From NCBI RefSeq assembly GCF_000255655.1, contig NZ_JH636435.1:684209-748208 (forward strand): a stretch of DNA of 64,000 nt, in the 5' to 3' direction. Under the pieces are notes generated by a model, which did not search any database, was not told the DNA's origin, and saw only the letters and a program-made list of their open reading frames with translations. Made by a program: the position numbers and the translations under genes. Origin of the DNA: Schlesneria paludicola DSM 18645. Its GTDB lineage: Bacteria > Planctomycetota > Planctomycetia > Planctomycetales > Planctomycetaceae. This document shows positions 50,979-59,792 of this stretch, in pieces (within the stretch, counting starts at the first letter, position 1; each line of letters begins with the position of its first letter).

Positions 50979-52346
50979 ATGCCATTCGCTGAAACCCTCC
51001 GTACGATTCGATTGGCTTTGAAAAGCCTGATGCTGCACAAGTTGCGCTCTGGCCTAACAATGCTTGGAATTGTGTTCGGGGTCTTCTCCGTCATCGCGAT
51101 GCTGGCCATTGGCGAAGGCGCCAGTGCCCAGGCCCAACAGCAAGTGCTCGCGCTCGGCGCGACCAACATCATCATCGTCACCGTAAAGCCACCCGCCGAT
51201 TCGCAAGCGGGCGGTGGAGGCAGCGGTCGTGGTCGTGGCGGCATGATGGTGCCTCAGTATGGTTTGCTGCGTGCCGATTTTGATCTGCTGACCAAAACTC
51301 TTCCCACCATTTCTGGTGCGGTGCGAATGCGCGAGCTGGTCAGCGAAGCTCGGTACCTGGATCGCACTCTCAATGTGCGGCTCGTGGGATGCACCACCGA
51401 GTATGCCGACATGAACCACCTGTCGTTGTTGCGCGGCCGTTTTCTGAGCGACGAGGATGATACACAAGTCGCGAACGTGGCCGTGATCGGCGCCGAAACA
51501 GCCTCGACAATGTTCCCATTCGAAGATCCGCTCGACAAGACAATCCAAGTCCGGAACCATCGCTACAAGATTGTCGGCGTGATGCGTTCACGCACCTCAT
51601 CCGCAGCGATTGGTGGCAGCCTTTCGGGCCAGGACTACAACAAAGACGTGTATATTCCACTCAGTACGTTCCGCAGTCGCATCGGCGACACGGTCTTCAC
51701 CCGCATGAGCGGATCGTTCTCGGCAGAGCAAGTTGAGCTGAATCAGATCACGCTGAAAGTTCGGAACCGTGATGACGTGGTTCCGACCGCCGAAGTCGTG
51801 AAAGAATCACTCAAGAAGCTACACGGCTCCAAGAACGACTACGACATCATTGTGCCGCTGGAACTGCTGAAACAGGCCGATCAGATCCGGCAGATTTTTA
51901 ACATCGTGCTTGGCTCGATCGCGGCGATCAGCTTGATCGTTGGGGGGATCGGCATCATGAACATCATGTTGGCGACGGTCACCGAACGAACTCGCGAAAT
52001 CGGGATCAGGCGGGCACTGGGTGCACGCCAACGCGATATCATTCACCAATTCTTGACAGAAACGATCGTGCTCTCGGGTGCGGGGGGCTTAATCGGCATT
52101 TTGCTGGGATTGGCGACGCCGCTGGCATTCCAGGGGATCAAGTACGTCGTCGAGAACTACATTCTCGATCGATCATCGGGTGAGTCTCCGATGGCAAAGA
52201 TCTTTTCCGACATGGTCCCACAAGTTGCGTTCTGGAGCCTGCCGGTGGCCTTCGGAATTTCGGTGACAATCGGTGTGGTCTTTGGAATCTATCCCGCCCG
52301 TTCCGCCGCTCGCATGCATCCCATCGAAGCATTGCGTCACGAATGA
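50979..52346 (+). CDS. MacB/FtsX-type ABC transporter permease
   Basis: The protein has 455 residues. One membrane helix is near 22-42 ([20 protein letters not shown]), followed by a MacB-like periplasmic domain ([20 protein letters not shown]) containing a Gly/Arg-rich stretch. Three C-terminal helices follow, with the FtsX motif [34 protein letters not shown] and [15 protein letters not shown]. It is a mechanotransmission permease needing a partner ATPase and often a periplasmic adaptor; neither is adjacent in this window. Confidence 0.92.
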   Translation: MPFAETLRTIRLALKSLMLHKLRSGLTMLGIVFGVFSVIAMLAIGEGASAQAQQQVLALGATNIIIVTVKPPADSQAGGGGSGRGRGGMMVPQYGLLRADFDLLTKTLPTISGAVRMRELVSEARYLDRTLNVRLVGCTTEYADMNHLSLLRGRFLSDEDDTQVANVAVIGAETASTMFPFEDPLDKTIQVRNHRYKIVGVMRSRTSSAAIGGSLSGQDYNKDVYIPLSTFRSRIGDTVFTRMSGSFSAEQVELNQITLKVRNRDDVVPTAEVVKESLKKLHGSKNDYDIIVPLELLKQADQIRQIFNIVLGSIAAISLIVGGIGIMNIMLATVTERTREIGIRRALGARQRDIIHQFLTETIVLSGAGGLIGILLGLATPLAFQGIKYVVENYILDRSSGESPMAKIFSDMVPQVAFWSLPVAFGISVTIGVVFGIYPARSAARMHPIEALRHE

Positions 52347-52488
52347 TCTGCGAGGCGAGCCCCCCCCTCTGACTGGGTCGATGCGCTCGCACAATCTTGA
52401 CCGTTCGCGCTTTGTCAGTCATGGTAGTCGTTTGTAGCTTGTTTCGGCCGCGTCACACTCGATAACCAACGCGGCTCAATCCCGCGCG

Positions 52489-53601
52489 ATGACCTTAGAA
52501 CAAGTGGGAGTTCCAAACTTGCGAGTTCTCTTGGCTTTCGTGTCATTTCTTGGTTTGGTCATTGCGGCCTCGGAGGCATTTGCCATCGATCCCTACCTTG
52601 GGAACGATCCCTACTGGGTCTTGCTGCACGAACCCGCCGTGGTCAAAGACTTGAGACTCGACGACGCCCAGCAGGCAGCCTACTCGCAACTGCTCGATCA
52701 ATTGGATTTGAAGTTCTTTCCGCTTCGAAACAAGTCCGCCGATGATGCGACCGCCGGGATGGCCAAGATTTCGGACGAAGTCAAAACGCAACTGAAAACG
52801 CTGCTCAAACCGGAGCAATTGCAACGGCTGAATGAGATCCTGCTTCAGCATCTGGGCAACAGTTCGTTCCTGCTAGATCAGGTAGCGGATCGGTTAAAGT
52901 ACACCGACGCCCAACGAAAGCGGATGAAAGACATCATCGCCGAAACGGACGCGGCGCTCGCCAACGAGAACCAGGACAAGGACAACCGCAACGCGTCCGA
53001 GCCACCGCAAGTTCGTTTTGTGAGACTTAAAACAAACGAGCAACGCAAGCTGATCGCCGTCCTGAAGAAAGATCAGATCGAGACGCTGAAGGCGATGCTG
53101 GGCCCCTCATTCCCCCTGGCGGAATTGCGTCAACCCACATTCAAGGCACCGGAACTCGTCAACACAAACGAGTGGATCAACTCGGAACCGATAACGCTCG
53201 CCGCACAGCGCGGCAAAATTATCGTGTTACATTTCTATGCGGCCGGCTGCATCAACTGCATCCACAATTATCCGTCATACAAACAATGGCACGAACAATT
53301 CCAGAACAAAGATGTCGTGCTGATTGGAATCCATTCACCCGAGACATCGAGCGAGCGAGAGTCGGCGAATGTCCGCCGCAAGGCGAAGGATGAGAAGCTT
53401 GAGTTTCCGATTCTGATCGACGCCAAGAATGAGAACTGGGACGCATGGGGCAATTCGATGTGGCCCTCGGTCTACCTGATCGACAAGCGTGGATATCTGC
53501 GCGACTTCTGGCCCGGCGAACTCAAGTGGCAAGGTCGTGACGGCGAGAAGTACATGCGCGAACGGATCGTGAACCTTCTGGCCGAGCCCGCCGCGAAATA
53601 A
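52489..53601 (+). CDS. Secreted TlpA-like thioredoxin-fold protein with helical N-domain
   Basis: The protein has 370 residues. A signal peptide lies at about 12-32 (VLLAFVSFLGLVIAASEAFA). A helical region follows in which motifs LLKPEQLQRLNEI and VLKKDQIETLKAML recur. From about 225 it is a thioredoxin/TlpA domain: IIVLHFYAAGCINCIHNYPS, with redox-active Cys254 and Cys257 (CINC), and a cis-Pro region SMWPSVYLIDKRG. It is probably an extracytoplasmic thiol oxidoreductase. Confidence 0.88.
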   Translation: MTLEQVGVPNLRVLLAFVSFLGLVIAASEAFAIDPYLGNDPYWVLLHEPAVVKDLRLDDAQQAAYSQLLDQLDLKFFPLRNKSADDATAGMAKISDEVKTQLKTLLKPEQLQRLNEILLQHLGNSSFLLDQVADRLKYTDAQRKRMKDIIAETDAALANENQDKDNRNASEPPQVRFVRLKTNEQRKLIAVLKKDQIETLKAMLGPSFPLAELRQPTFKAPELVNTNEWINSEPITLAAQRGKIIVLHFYAAGCINCIHNYPSYKQWHEQFQNKDVVLIGIHSPETSSERESANVRRKAKDEKLEFPILIDAKNENWDAWGNSMWPSVYLIDKRGYLRDFWPGELKWQGRDGEKYMRERIVNLLAEPAAK

Positions 53602-53604
53602 GAA

Positions 53605-53636
53605 AGGGAGGGCGACCAATCATGGCGGCCCTCCCT
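53605..53636. terminator. Shared hairpin between convergent genes
   Basis: AGGGAGGGC (53605-53613) pairs perfectly with GCCCTCCCT (53628-53636). On the minus strand the stem is followed by TTCTTATTT, so it can end the NHL-repeat gene transcript; on the plus strand no T-run follows. Confidence 0.7.
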
Positions 53637-53665
53637 CACTTGCAAGACTTCGTGTTCCGGACGGG

Positions 53666-54718
53666 TCAGTTTCCGGCAGCAGGAGCCGCCGCAGGCGATT
53701 TAACTCGCACCAGCTTCATCAGACGGCCCGACACGTTCCAATCCTGGACGTACAAATTGCCTTGGTTGTCCCACGACGAACCGTGCGTACCACTGAACAC
53801 CCCTTCGACCCATTGATCCTGCGGGACATTGAAGTTTGCCCGCTTTGCGGGATCGGCATTGTGCCCCAGCACCGCCATGATCGTGTTGCTCTTGTCGAGA
53901 ATGACCAGCCGACCGTGAAGATCCGGAACCGAGACATAATCTCCCTGAATCGAGGCAGACGTTGGCATTCCCAGACCGGTCACGATCTCGGCGACGAATT
54001 CTCCATCAAGGGTATAGTGCAACAAGCGACCTCGGGGGCCCGCTTCTCCAGGAGGAGTGTGATTGCGGTCACAGATCAAAAGCAGCGGTTTTTCATAACG
54101 TGTATCCATCGTCATACCATGGGCCGTATTGAACTGCTTCAGTTCATTGCCTTTGACTCCGAAGTGCAGCAAGTACTTGCCGGTCTTGTCGAACTTGAAA
54201 ATATGGTCACTGGCATAGCCGTCCGACAGAAAAATATCGCCGTTGGGAGCAACGGTGATCGCCGTCGGGCTGAATTTCTTTAGATTCAATCCAGAGGCCT
54301 CTGGAAACGGTAGTTTCAAGACGATTGCGCCCGTCTCGGCATTGAATTTGATCCCTTCAGCGGCGGCATTTCGAGCAGCGTAGATGAACTCGCCCCCCGC
54401 TTCGTCGCGGATCTCGATGTCATGCATATTCGTGTATTCGTCACCGAGAAATCGACGAATCACCTTGCCATCTGGCGAAAACACAAACATGCCGATGTTC
54501 GCGCTGGTGTAGATATTTCCCGCCTTGTCGACCACGACGCCGCCATGTGTGGACCCCAGCACGGATTTGCCATCAGCCCCAAGTCCCCAACCTGGCACCG
54601 TATCGAACGTCATAATGCCGCAGCCCATGCGGACCGGAAGCGTCTTCTCGGCGGCTGATATCGGTAGCGCAAACATCATGGCCAGAATTGCGGCCAAAGA
54701 CATCAAACAGTTCTTCAT
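53666..54718 (-). CDS. Secreted NHL-repeat beta-propeller protein
   Basis: I use the ATG at 54718, which gives a signal peptide (MKNCLMSLAAILAMMFALPI, cleavage near SAA); the frame extends upstream to 54799 without a signal. The product is 350 residues. Repeated blade motifs are visible: GGVVVDKAGNIYTSANIGMF, ITVAPNGDIFLSDGYASDHI, LLHYTLDGEFVAEIVTG and GSSWDNQGNLYVQDWNVSGR. NHL propellers bind ligands or partners, and some are peptidyl-amidating lyases; no catalytic set is evident here. Confidence 0.85.
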   Translation of the reverse strand: MKNCLMSLAAILAMMFALPISAAEKTLPVRMGCGIMTFDTVPGWGLGADGKSVLGSTHGGVVVDKAGNIYTSANIGMFVFSPDGKVIRRFLGDEYTNMHDIEIRDEAGGEFIYAARNAAAEGIKFNAETGAIVLKLPFPEASGLNLKKFSPTAITVAPNGDIFLSDGYASDHIFKFDKTGKYLLHFGVKGNELKQFNTAHGMTMDTRYEKPLLLICDRNHTPPGEAGPRGRLLHYTLDGEFVAEIVTGLGMPTSASIQGDYVSVPDLHGRLVILDKSNTIMAVLGHNADPAKRANFNVPQDQWVEGVFSGTHGSSWDNQGNLYVQDWNVSGRLMKLVRVKSPAAAPAAGN

Positions 54719-55352
54719 GCGTCGGATTCCCAGTTTCGAGTGTGTCATCAAGCCATTGAGCCAAAGGCCGCTGAACGAGCGACGGTCCATCGCCGCCATG
54801 ATCCATCTCCGTGACGATCATTGTTCACCAACTGCATCATGAGAAGGATCATCAGGGATTTCAACTTGTCGGCCCACAGACCGGCTCTGACGTCGCGCAC
54901 TTTGCCCGTTCGCGGGGAATCGATCGCAAAGAAAGAAACAAAGAAGTCGTGTGGTCTTCACTTTGCGTCCTTGCGCCTTGGCGTTAATTTTTCTTTCCGA
55001 AGCCGCTTTTCACCGGAGAAGAAGGGAACGCAAAGGCGCCAGGGCGCCAAGACGCAAGGAAAAAAACTGTGCGCATCAGTGTATGTCTCGGGGCGTACGC
55101 AGACCTTATTACGGTTTGATAGGGAGGAATTCCAGGGGGGGCGCCTTCGCCCATTAACAGCCACTTTGAGCCTGAAGACCTGCCACGCAACTTGACGACT
55201 TTGCCAGGTCCAAAAATCCTTCAAAACATTGCTTTACAATCGCCAAGTCAACGTGGAACTCGATGCCGATGTCCGTTGATTCGTCGCGGTGCCGAACGTT
55301 CGTTACAATTCCCCGATGAAGGATTGGTTGCATTCCAAGGAGCGGCACGGTC
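54719..55352. other. Intergenic region with G/C-rich dispersed repeat
   Basis: No gene is supportable. The region holds an inverted pair of CGCAAAGGCGC-type repeats (54962-55059). The last 30 bp hold the AAGGAG ribosome site of the helicase gene. Confidence 0.55.
54962..55059. repeat. Inverted pair of CGCAAAGGCGC-type dispersed repeats
   Basis: The left arm includes TTTGCGTCCTTGCGCCTTGG (54963-54982). The right arm includes AACGCAAAGGCGCC and GGCGCCAAGACGCAAGG (55027-55059). The arms are near reverse complements separated by about 40 nt. Short unit repeats of this kind recur in unrelated bacterial genomes. Confidence 0.65.
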
Positions 55353-57767
55353 GTGGGTAAAGACGCAGATTTGACGGAATCTCAACGTGCGGCCGTCGAG
55401 CATTTTGAAGGACCGTTGCTCGTCGTCGCGGGACCGGGCTCGGGAAAAACACGAGTCATTACTCGCCGCATCGCCCGGTTGATCGACCGGGGTGTCCATC
55501 CGCACGAAATTCTTGCGATCACCTTCACGAACAAAGCCGCCCGAGTGATGAGTGAGCGTGTGCAGGCGCTTTTGCCGCGTTCTTTTGTCTGGGTCAGTAC
55601 ATTTCATAAATTCTGCTCGCGTCTTTTGCGTGAACATGCGGCTGTGGTTGGACTTCGGCCCAGTTTTTCGATCTACGACACCAGTGATCAGCTCACGTTG
55701 CTCAAAACGGTTCTGCATGATTTGAATTTCGATGCGACACATTTTCCGCCCGGAAAACTACTCGGCCGAATCAGCAAGGCGAAGAACGATCTGATCACGG
55801 CCGATCAATTTCGCCAAAAGCATGCCGCTTCGATCGGAACGCATCTCGATGCCGTCGCAGCGCGCGTCTACCCCGTCTATCAACAGCGATTGCTCGACGC
55901 CAACGCGGTCGACTTCGATGATCTCCTGATGCATGTCGCACGCATGCTGCATGAGCACGATGAACTGCGAATGTCACTGGATGAACGGTATCGGTTCATC
56001 CTCGTCGACGAGTACCAGGATACGAACCGGGCGCAATACCAAATCGTCGCGGCACTGTCGCAGCAATTTCCCAATCTGTGCGTGACGGGTGATCCTGATC
56101 AGTCGATCTATGGGTGGCGCGGTGCTCAGATCGAAAACATCCTCCGGTTTGAGCGAGATTTCCCCGGCGTCGTGCAGGTACGACTCGAAGAAAACTTCCG
56201 AAGCACACCCGAGATCCTTGCCGCGGCTGACGAACTGATCCGCCATAACGTCAATCGCAAACCGAAACGCCTTCAGCCGATGAGAGAGAGCGGACAACCG
56301 GTTCAATTGAGACTCTACGCCGATGGGCAAAGTGAAGCGTCTTCTATCGCTGCGGAAATTCAGTCACTTGTCCAGGCGGGGCAACGCGGCTGGAACGACT
56401 TCGCGATTTTTTACCGCGTGAACTCACTGTCACGCACCGTCGAAACGGCGCTCTCTCGACTTAAGATCCCGTATCAGGTGGCTGGAGGACTGGCGTTCTA
56501 TGAACGCGCGGAAATCAAAGACGTCCTGGGGTATCTTCGCCTGATCGAGAATCCACTCGATCGAATCGCATTTCTGCGCGTCGTCAATACGCCGACCCGT
56601 GGAGTTGGAAAAAGCTCACTCGATCGCTTTGTTCAATGGGCCGACACTGCAGGGATTGATCTCCTGACCGCAGCGGCGCAGTCCGAACGCGTGCCAAACC
56701 TCTCGAAGAAAGCGGCTGTCGGACTTCGCGCCTTTGCGGCGTTGATCGCGGAACTGGCCGATCTGTCTGCCAACCCGTTTGGGAATCAGTTTGGGTCCAC
56801 CGAATTTGATTTCGAGAGCGACAATTCCGACGACTCGGACCAATCCGAGTCGTCACGAGGCGCAGTCGAAACGATTGTTCGAGCCGTCCTCGAACGCACC
56901 GGCTACTATCGACAATACGAGGGCCCCTTGGACGAAGATGAAGTCCAGCGAAAATCGAATGTCGACGAACTGGTCAGTTCCGCCATGTTGTTCGATCGAC
57001 ATATGACCGAGCAAGAAGAGGTCGCGACTCTGGGCAGCTTTCTGGAAACCGCCAGCTTGACGCAGGATGTCGATTCTCTCGAAGAAGAGACGGGTGCCGT
57101 GACACTCATGACGTTGCATGCCGCCAAGGGACTTGAATTTCCCGATGTCTACCTGATTGGCGTCGAACAAAATCTCATCCCGCACGAACGGTCGCTGCGT
57201 GAGAACGATAAGCAACCGCTTGAAGAAGAGCGTCGCTTGTTATTTGTCGGCATCACGCGTGCCCAAGAACGGCTGGTGCTGACACACACCGAGCGACGTG
57301 AAATGCACGGACGAACCCTGTCGACAATTTCCAGTGATTTTCTGCAAGAATTGATCGTGGAGCGCCGGGATTGCACGGGTGCCGGCGTGACGATGGAAAT
57401 GTGGGATCAAGACATCATACACGATGACGGATTCGAGGAGTCGTCAACGGCACCTGCACAATCAAGTGACTGGTATGGCGGGACGTACAAGTCACAAGCC
57501 AGTCCCAAGAAACCCAAAAAAACACCACGCAAGCCACACCTGACAACCGGTGCCGCACTGGAAGCCGGTGCAAGCACCTTTGCAGACATCCCGGTTGGCT
57601 TCGGACTGGGCTCACAAGTGCGTCACCCTCGCTACGGCATTGGAACGGTCGTGGAGGTGAACGGATTCTCGAGAATGCGAACAGTGACCGTCGAATTCGC
57701 CGCCGACCATCGGCGCGAAAGCTTTATTGCCGCGAAATGCCCATTGCAACCGGTGGGATTCAGTTGA
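55353..57767 (+). CDS. uvrD: UvrD/PcrA-type superfamily 1A DNA helicase
   Basis: The protein has 804 residues with a GTG start and AAGGAG 11 nt upstream. The Q motif is LTESQRAAV and Walker A is AGPGSGKTR (26-34). Motif Ia is AITFTNKAAR, motif II is LVDEYQDTNRAQY, motif III is GDPDQSIYGWRGA and motif VI is VGITRAQERL. The C-terminus (VRHPRYGIGTVVEVN) is the Tudor-like domain by which PcrA/UvrD contacts RNA polymerase. It unwinds DNA 3'-5' in repair and removes recombinase filaments. The symbol could equally be pcrA. Confidence 0.95.
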   Translation: MGKDADLTESQRAAVEHFEGPLLVVAGPGSGKTRVITRRIARLIDRGVHPHEILAITFTNKAARVMSERVQALLPRSFVWVSTFHKFCSRLLREHAAVVGLRPSFSIYDTSDQLTLLKTVLHDLNFDATHFPPGKLLGRISKAKNDLITADQFRQKHAASIGTHLDAVAARVYPVYQQRLLDANAVDFDDLLMHVARMLHEHDELRMSLDERYRFILVDEYQDTNRAQYQIVAALSQQFPNLCVTGDPDQSIYGWRGAQIENILRFERDFPGVVQVRLEENFRSTPEILAAADELIRHNVNRKPKRLQPMRESGQPVQLRLYADGQSEASSIAAEIQSLVQAGQRGWNDFAIFYRVNSLSRTVETALSRLKIPYQVAGGLAFYERAEIKDVLGYLRLIENPLDRIAFLRVVNTPTRGVGKSSLDRFVQWADTAGIDLLTAAAQSERVPNLSKKAAVGLRAFAALIAELADLSANPFGNQFGSTEFDFESDNSDDSDQSESSRGAVETIVRAVLERTGYYRQYEGPLDEDEVQRKSNVDELVSSAMLFDRHMTEQEEVATLGSFLETASLTQDVDSLEEETGAVTLMTLHAAKGLEFPDVYLIGVEQNLIPHERSLRENDKQPLEEERRLLFVGITRAQERLVLTHTERREMHGRTLSTISSDFLQELIVERRDCTGAGVTMEMWDQDIIHDDGFEESSTAPAQSSDWYGGTYKSQASPKKPKKTPRKPHLTTGAALEAGASTFADIPVGFGLGSQVRHPRYGIGTVVEVNGFSRMRTVTVEFAADHRRESFIAAKCPLQPVGFS

Positions 57768-57950
57768 TCCGACGGGCCGTGTCGCTCGTTCAGCCAGAAC
57801 CACGTCGATTGTGGGCGCCATCAGTGCGATCCATCGGGTCGATTGAGTCAGAGTCACCGGCATTGCTGGAATCGGTCAACGAGATACGACAGACTGTCTT
57901 CGAATCAATCGATTTGCGCAACGGGATTGTGAGTGCATAGGACACAACGA

Positions 57951-59771
57951 ATGACAGTGGAATTGGCTCAGTTGGAACTGCTTGCTCAAGTTGATGACCT
58001 GGTCGCTCGGTTGGTCAGTTGGTCGAACGAGCCTTCCGCCTGGGAGTCTGTCCAGCAGAGTCAAGCCTTGGTTCGACGACTCTTGTCTCGTCTGGAACCA
58101 TTGCGAGCCCGCGTTGAAGCTCCACTCGTCGTCGCGACATTCGGCGGCACGGGTGTCGGAAAAAGTTCTCTCGTCAATGGATTGGTTGGCCAGGAGGTCA
58201 CCTCCTCTGGCCGCCAGCGTCCGACGACGACACACCCCATTGTCCTGGCCCACCCGCAGACCGATCTGACCGCCTACCATTTGCCACTGGAGAAGGGTGA
58301 CGATGAACTGAAGGTGGTCCGGCTTGAGACTCCTTTGCTACGAGATATCGTGCTGATCGACTGTCCCGATCCCGACACCTCCGAGGTCGAGACGACGTCA
58401 AGTAATCTCGCTCGTCTACATCGTCTGCTCCCCTATTGTGATGTGCTGCTTTACGTCAGCACACAGCAGAAATATCGCTCGGCCCGAGTCAGCGAGGAAC
58501 TGCTGCAGGCGGCCAGCGGCTGCCGTCTGGTTTTCATTCAATCCCACGCCGATCTGGATTCCGACATTCGCGACGACTGGCGTTCGCAACTGAGCCGGAC
58601 ATTTCGAATTGCCGACATGTTCTTTGTCGATTCGAAGCTCGCGCTGCGTGAACAGCAATCCGGCATGCGTCCCACGGGTGAGTTTGGGCGGTTAATTGAC
58701 CTGCTGCTGAAGGAACTTTCCACCACACAACGAATTCGGATCCGCCGCGGCAATCTCATGGGACTCGTCCAGGAAGTCTTGATGCACGCCCGCGCGATCT
58801 TGTCCGAACAAGATCCCCAGGTCAAAAAACTGGAACAAGCACTCTCCGAACAACGACATCGCACCACAGAGCGGATGGCCAGTCGCTTGCAGGAAGAGTT
58901 ACTTGTCAGTCGCGGACTTTGGGAACGACGGTTACTGGGGCAGGTGACTCAGATGTGGGGCTACAGCCCGTTTGCATCGGTCTTGCGATTGTGGCATAGC
59001 CAGGCCAGCCTGCTCGCCTCGTTTTCGTTGATGAGGTCACACACGACGGCACAAATGGCCCTGGTCGGACTGGTGCATGGAACGCGATGGGTGACGTCAC
59101 AGCAGCAGGAGCAAGATGCCGAGCGACGCCTTGAATCATTGTCGTCACTCGGACTGAGCGATTCAGAACTTCGCGAGTCGCAGATTGTGGTCTCGGGTCA
59201 TGTTCACGCCGCAAAGCTGGACCGAGTCGTCCCCGGCACGGCGTCGTTCGACAACCTGCGCCAAGCAGCCACCGAGGTGCGTTTGGAGTTTTTGACCGAC
59301 GCCGCGCAGCGAATTGATGAACTGATTCTTAATACGGCCAAACGCAACTCGCAGTGGTCGATTCGGTGGCGATACGAAATCTTGTTCGCACTTCTACCCG
59401 CGTTCTTGCTGTACCGAGTGGGACGCAATTTCTTCTACGATTCGTTCTGGCTCGAAAAGCCATTGCTGGATACGAATTTCTACATTCCCTCGGCACTCTT
59501 CCTGTTGTTCTGGGCGGGCGCGTTCGTCATGAGCTACACCTTGCGTCTACGACGCGGCCTGACGCGGCGCATCGAAGAACTGGCCCGTGAGCTGGCCCGA
59601 CTGAATGCCGGAGCGGGACTCTTTCCTGATCTGGAGCAGGCTGTCGCAGAGTTCGCCCGTCACGGCGACCGGCTGGATCAATTTTCGTCGAGCGTCGAAT
59701 CGATCAGACTGCAATATCTCGCGGGCCAGCCCGCTGAAGCCTTGAGCATCCGACAAGAGACGACCACTTGA
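57951..59771 (+). CDS. Dynamin-like GTPase with C-terminal membrane hairpin
   Basis: The product is 606 residues from the ATG at 57951; a GTG at 57933 is also in frame. The P-loop is GGTGVGKSS (65-73) and G2-like RPTTTHP follows near 90-96. G3 reads DCPD (137-140) instead of DxxG, and G4 reads SHAD (198-201) instead of N/TKxD. After a long helical region, two hydrophobic helices near 475-490 and 510-530 form a membrane hairpin. The layout suggests a bacterial dynamin or membrane-bound Era-like GTPase. The role is unknown. It is convergent with the RND exporter gene, 21 bp apart. Confidence 0.82.
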   Translation: MTVELAQLELLAQVDDLVARLVSWSNEPSAWESVQQSQALVRRLLSRLEPLRARVEAPLVVATFGGTGVGKSSLVNGLVGQEVTSSGRQRPTTTHPIVLAHPQTDLTAYHLPLEKGDDELKVVRLETPLLRDIVLIDCPDPDTSEVETTSSNLARLHRLLPYCDVLLYVSTQQKYRSARVSEELLQAASGCRLVFIQSHADLDSDIRDDWRSQLSRTFRIADMFFVDSKLALREQQSGMRPTGEFGRLIDLLLKELSTTQRIRIRRGNLMGLVQEVLMHARAILSEQDPQVKKLEQALSEQRHRTTERMASRLQEELLVSRGLWERRLLGQVTQMWGYSPFASVLRLWHSQASLLASFSLMRSHTTAQMALVGLVHGTRWVTSQQQEQDAERRLESLSSLGLSDSELRESQIVVSGHVHAAKLDRVVPGTASFDNLRQAATEVRLEFLTDAAQRIDELILNTAKRNSQWSIRWRYEILFALLPAFLLYRVGRNFFYDSFWLEKPLLDTNFYIPSALFLLFWAGAFVMSYTLRLRRGLTRRIEELARELARLNAGAGLFPDLEQAVAEFARHGDRLDQFSSSVESIRLQYLAGQPAEALSIRQETTT

Positions 59772-59792
59772 GTATCGGCCGCGTGAAGGGAT

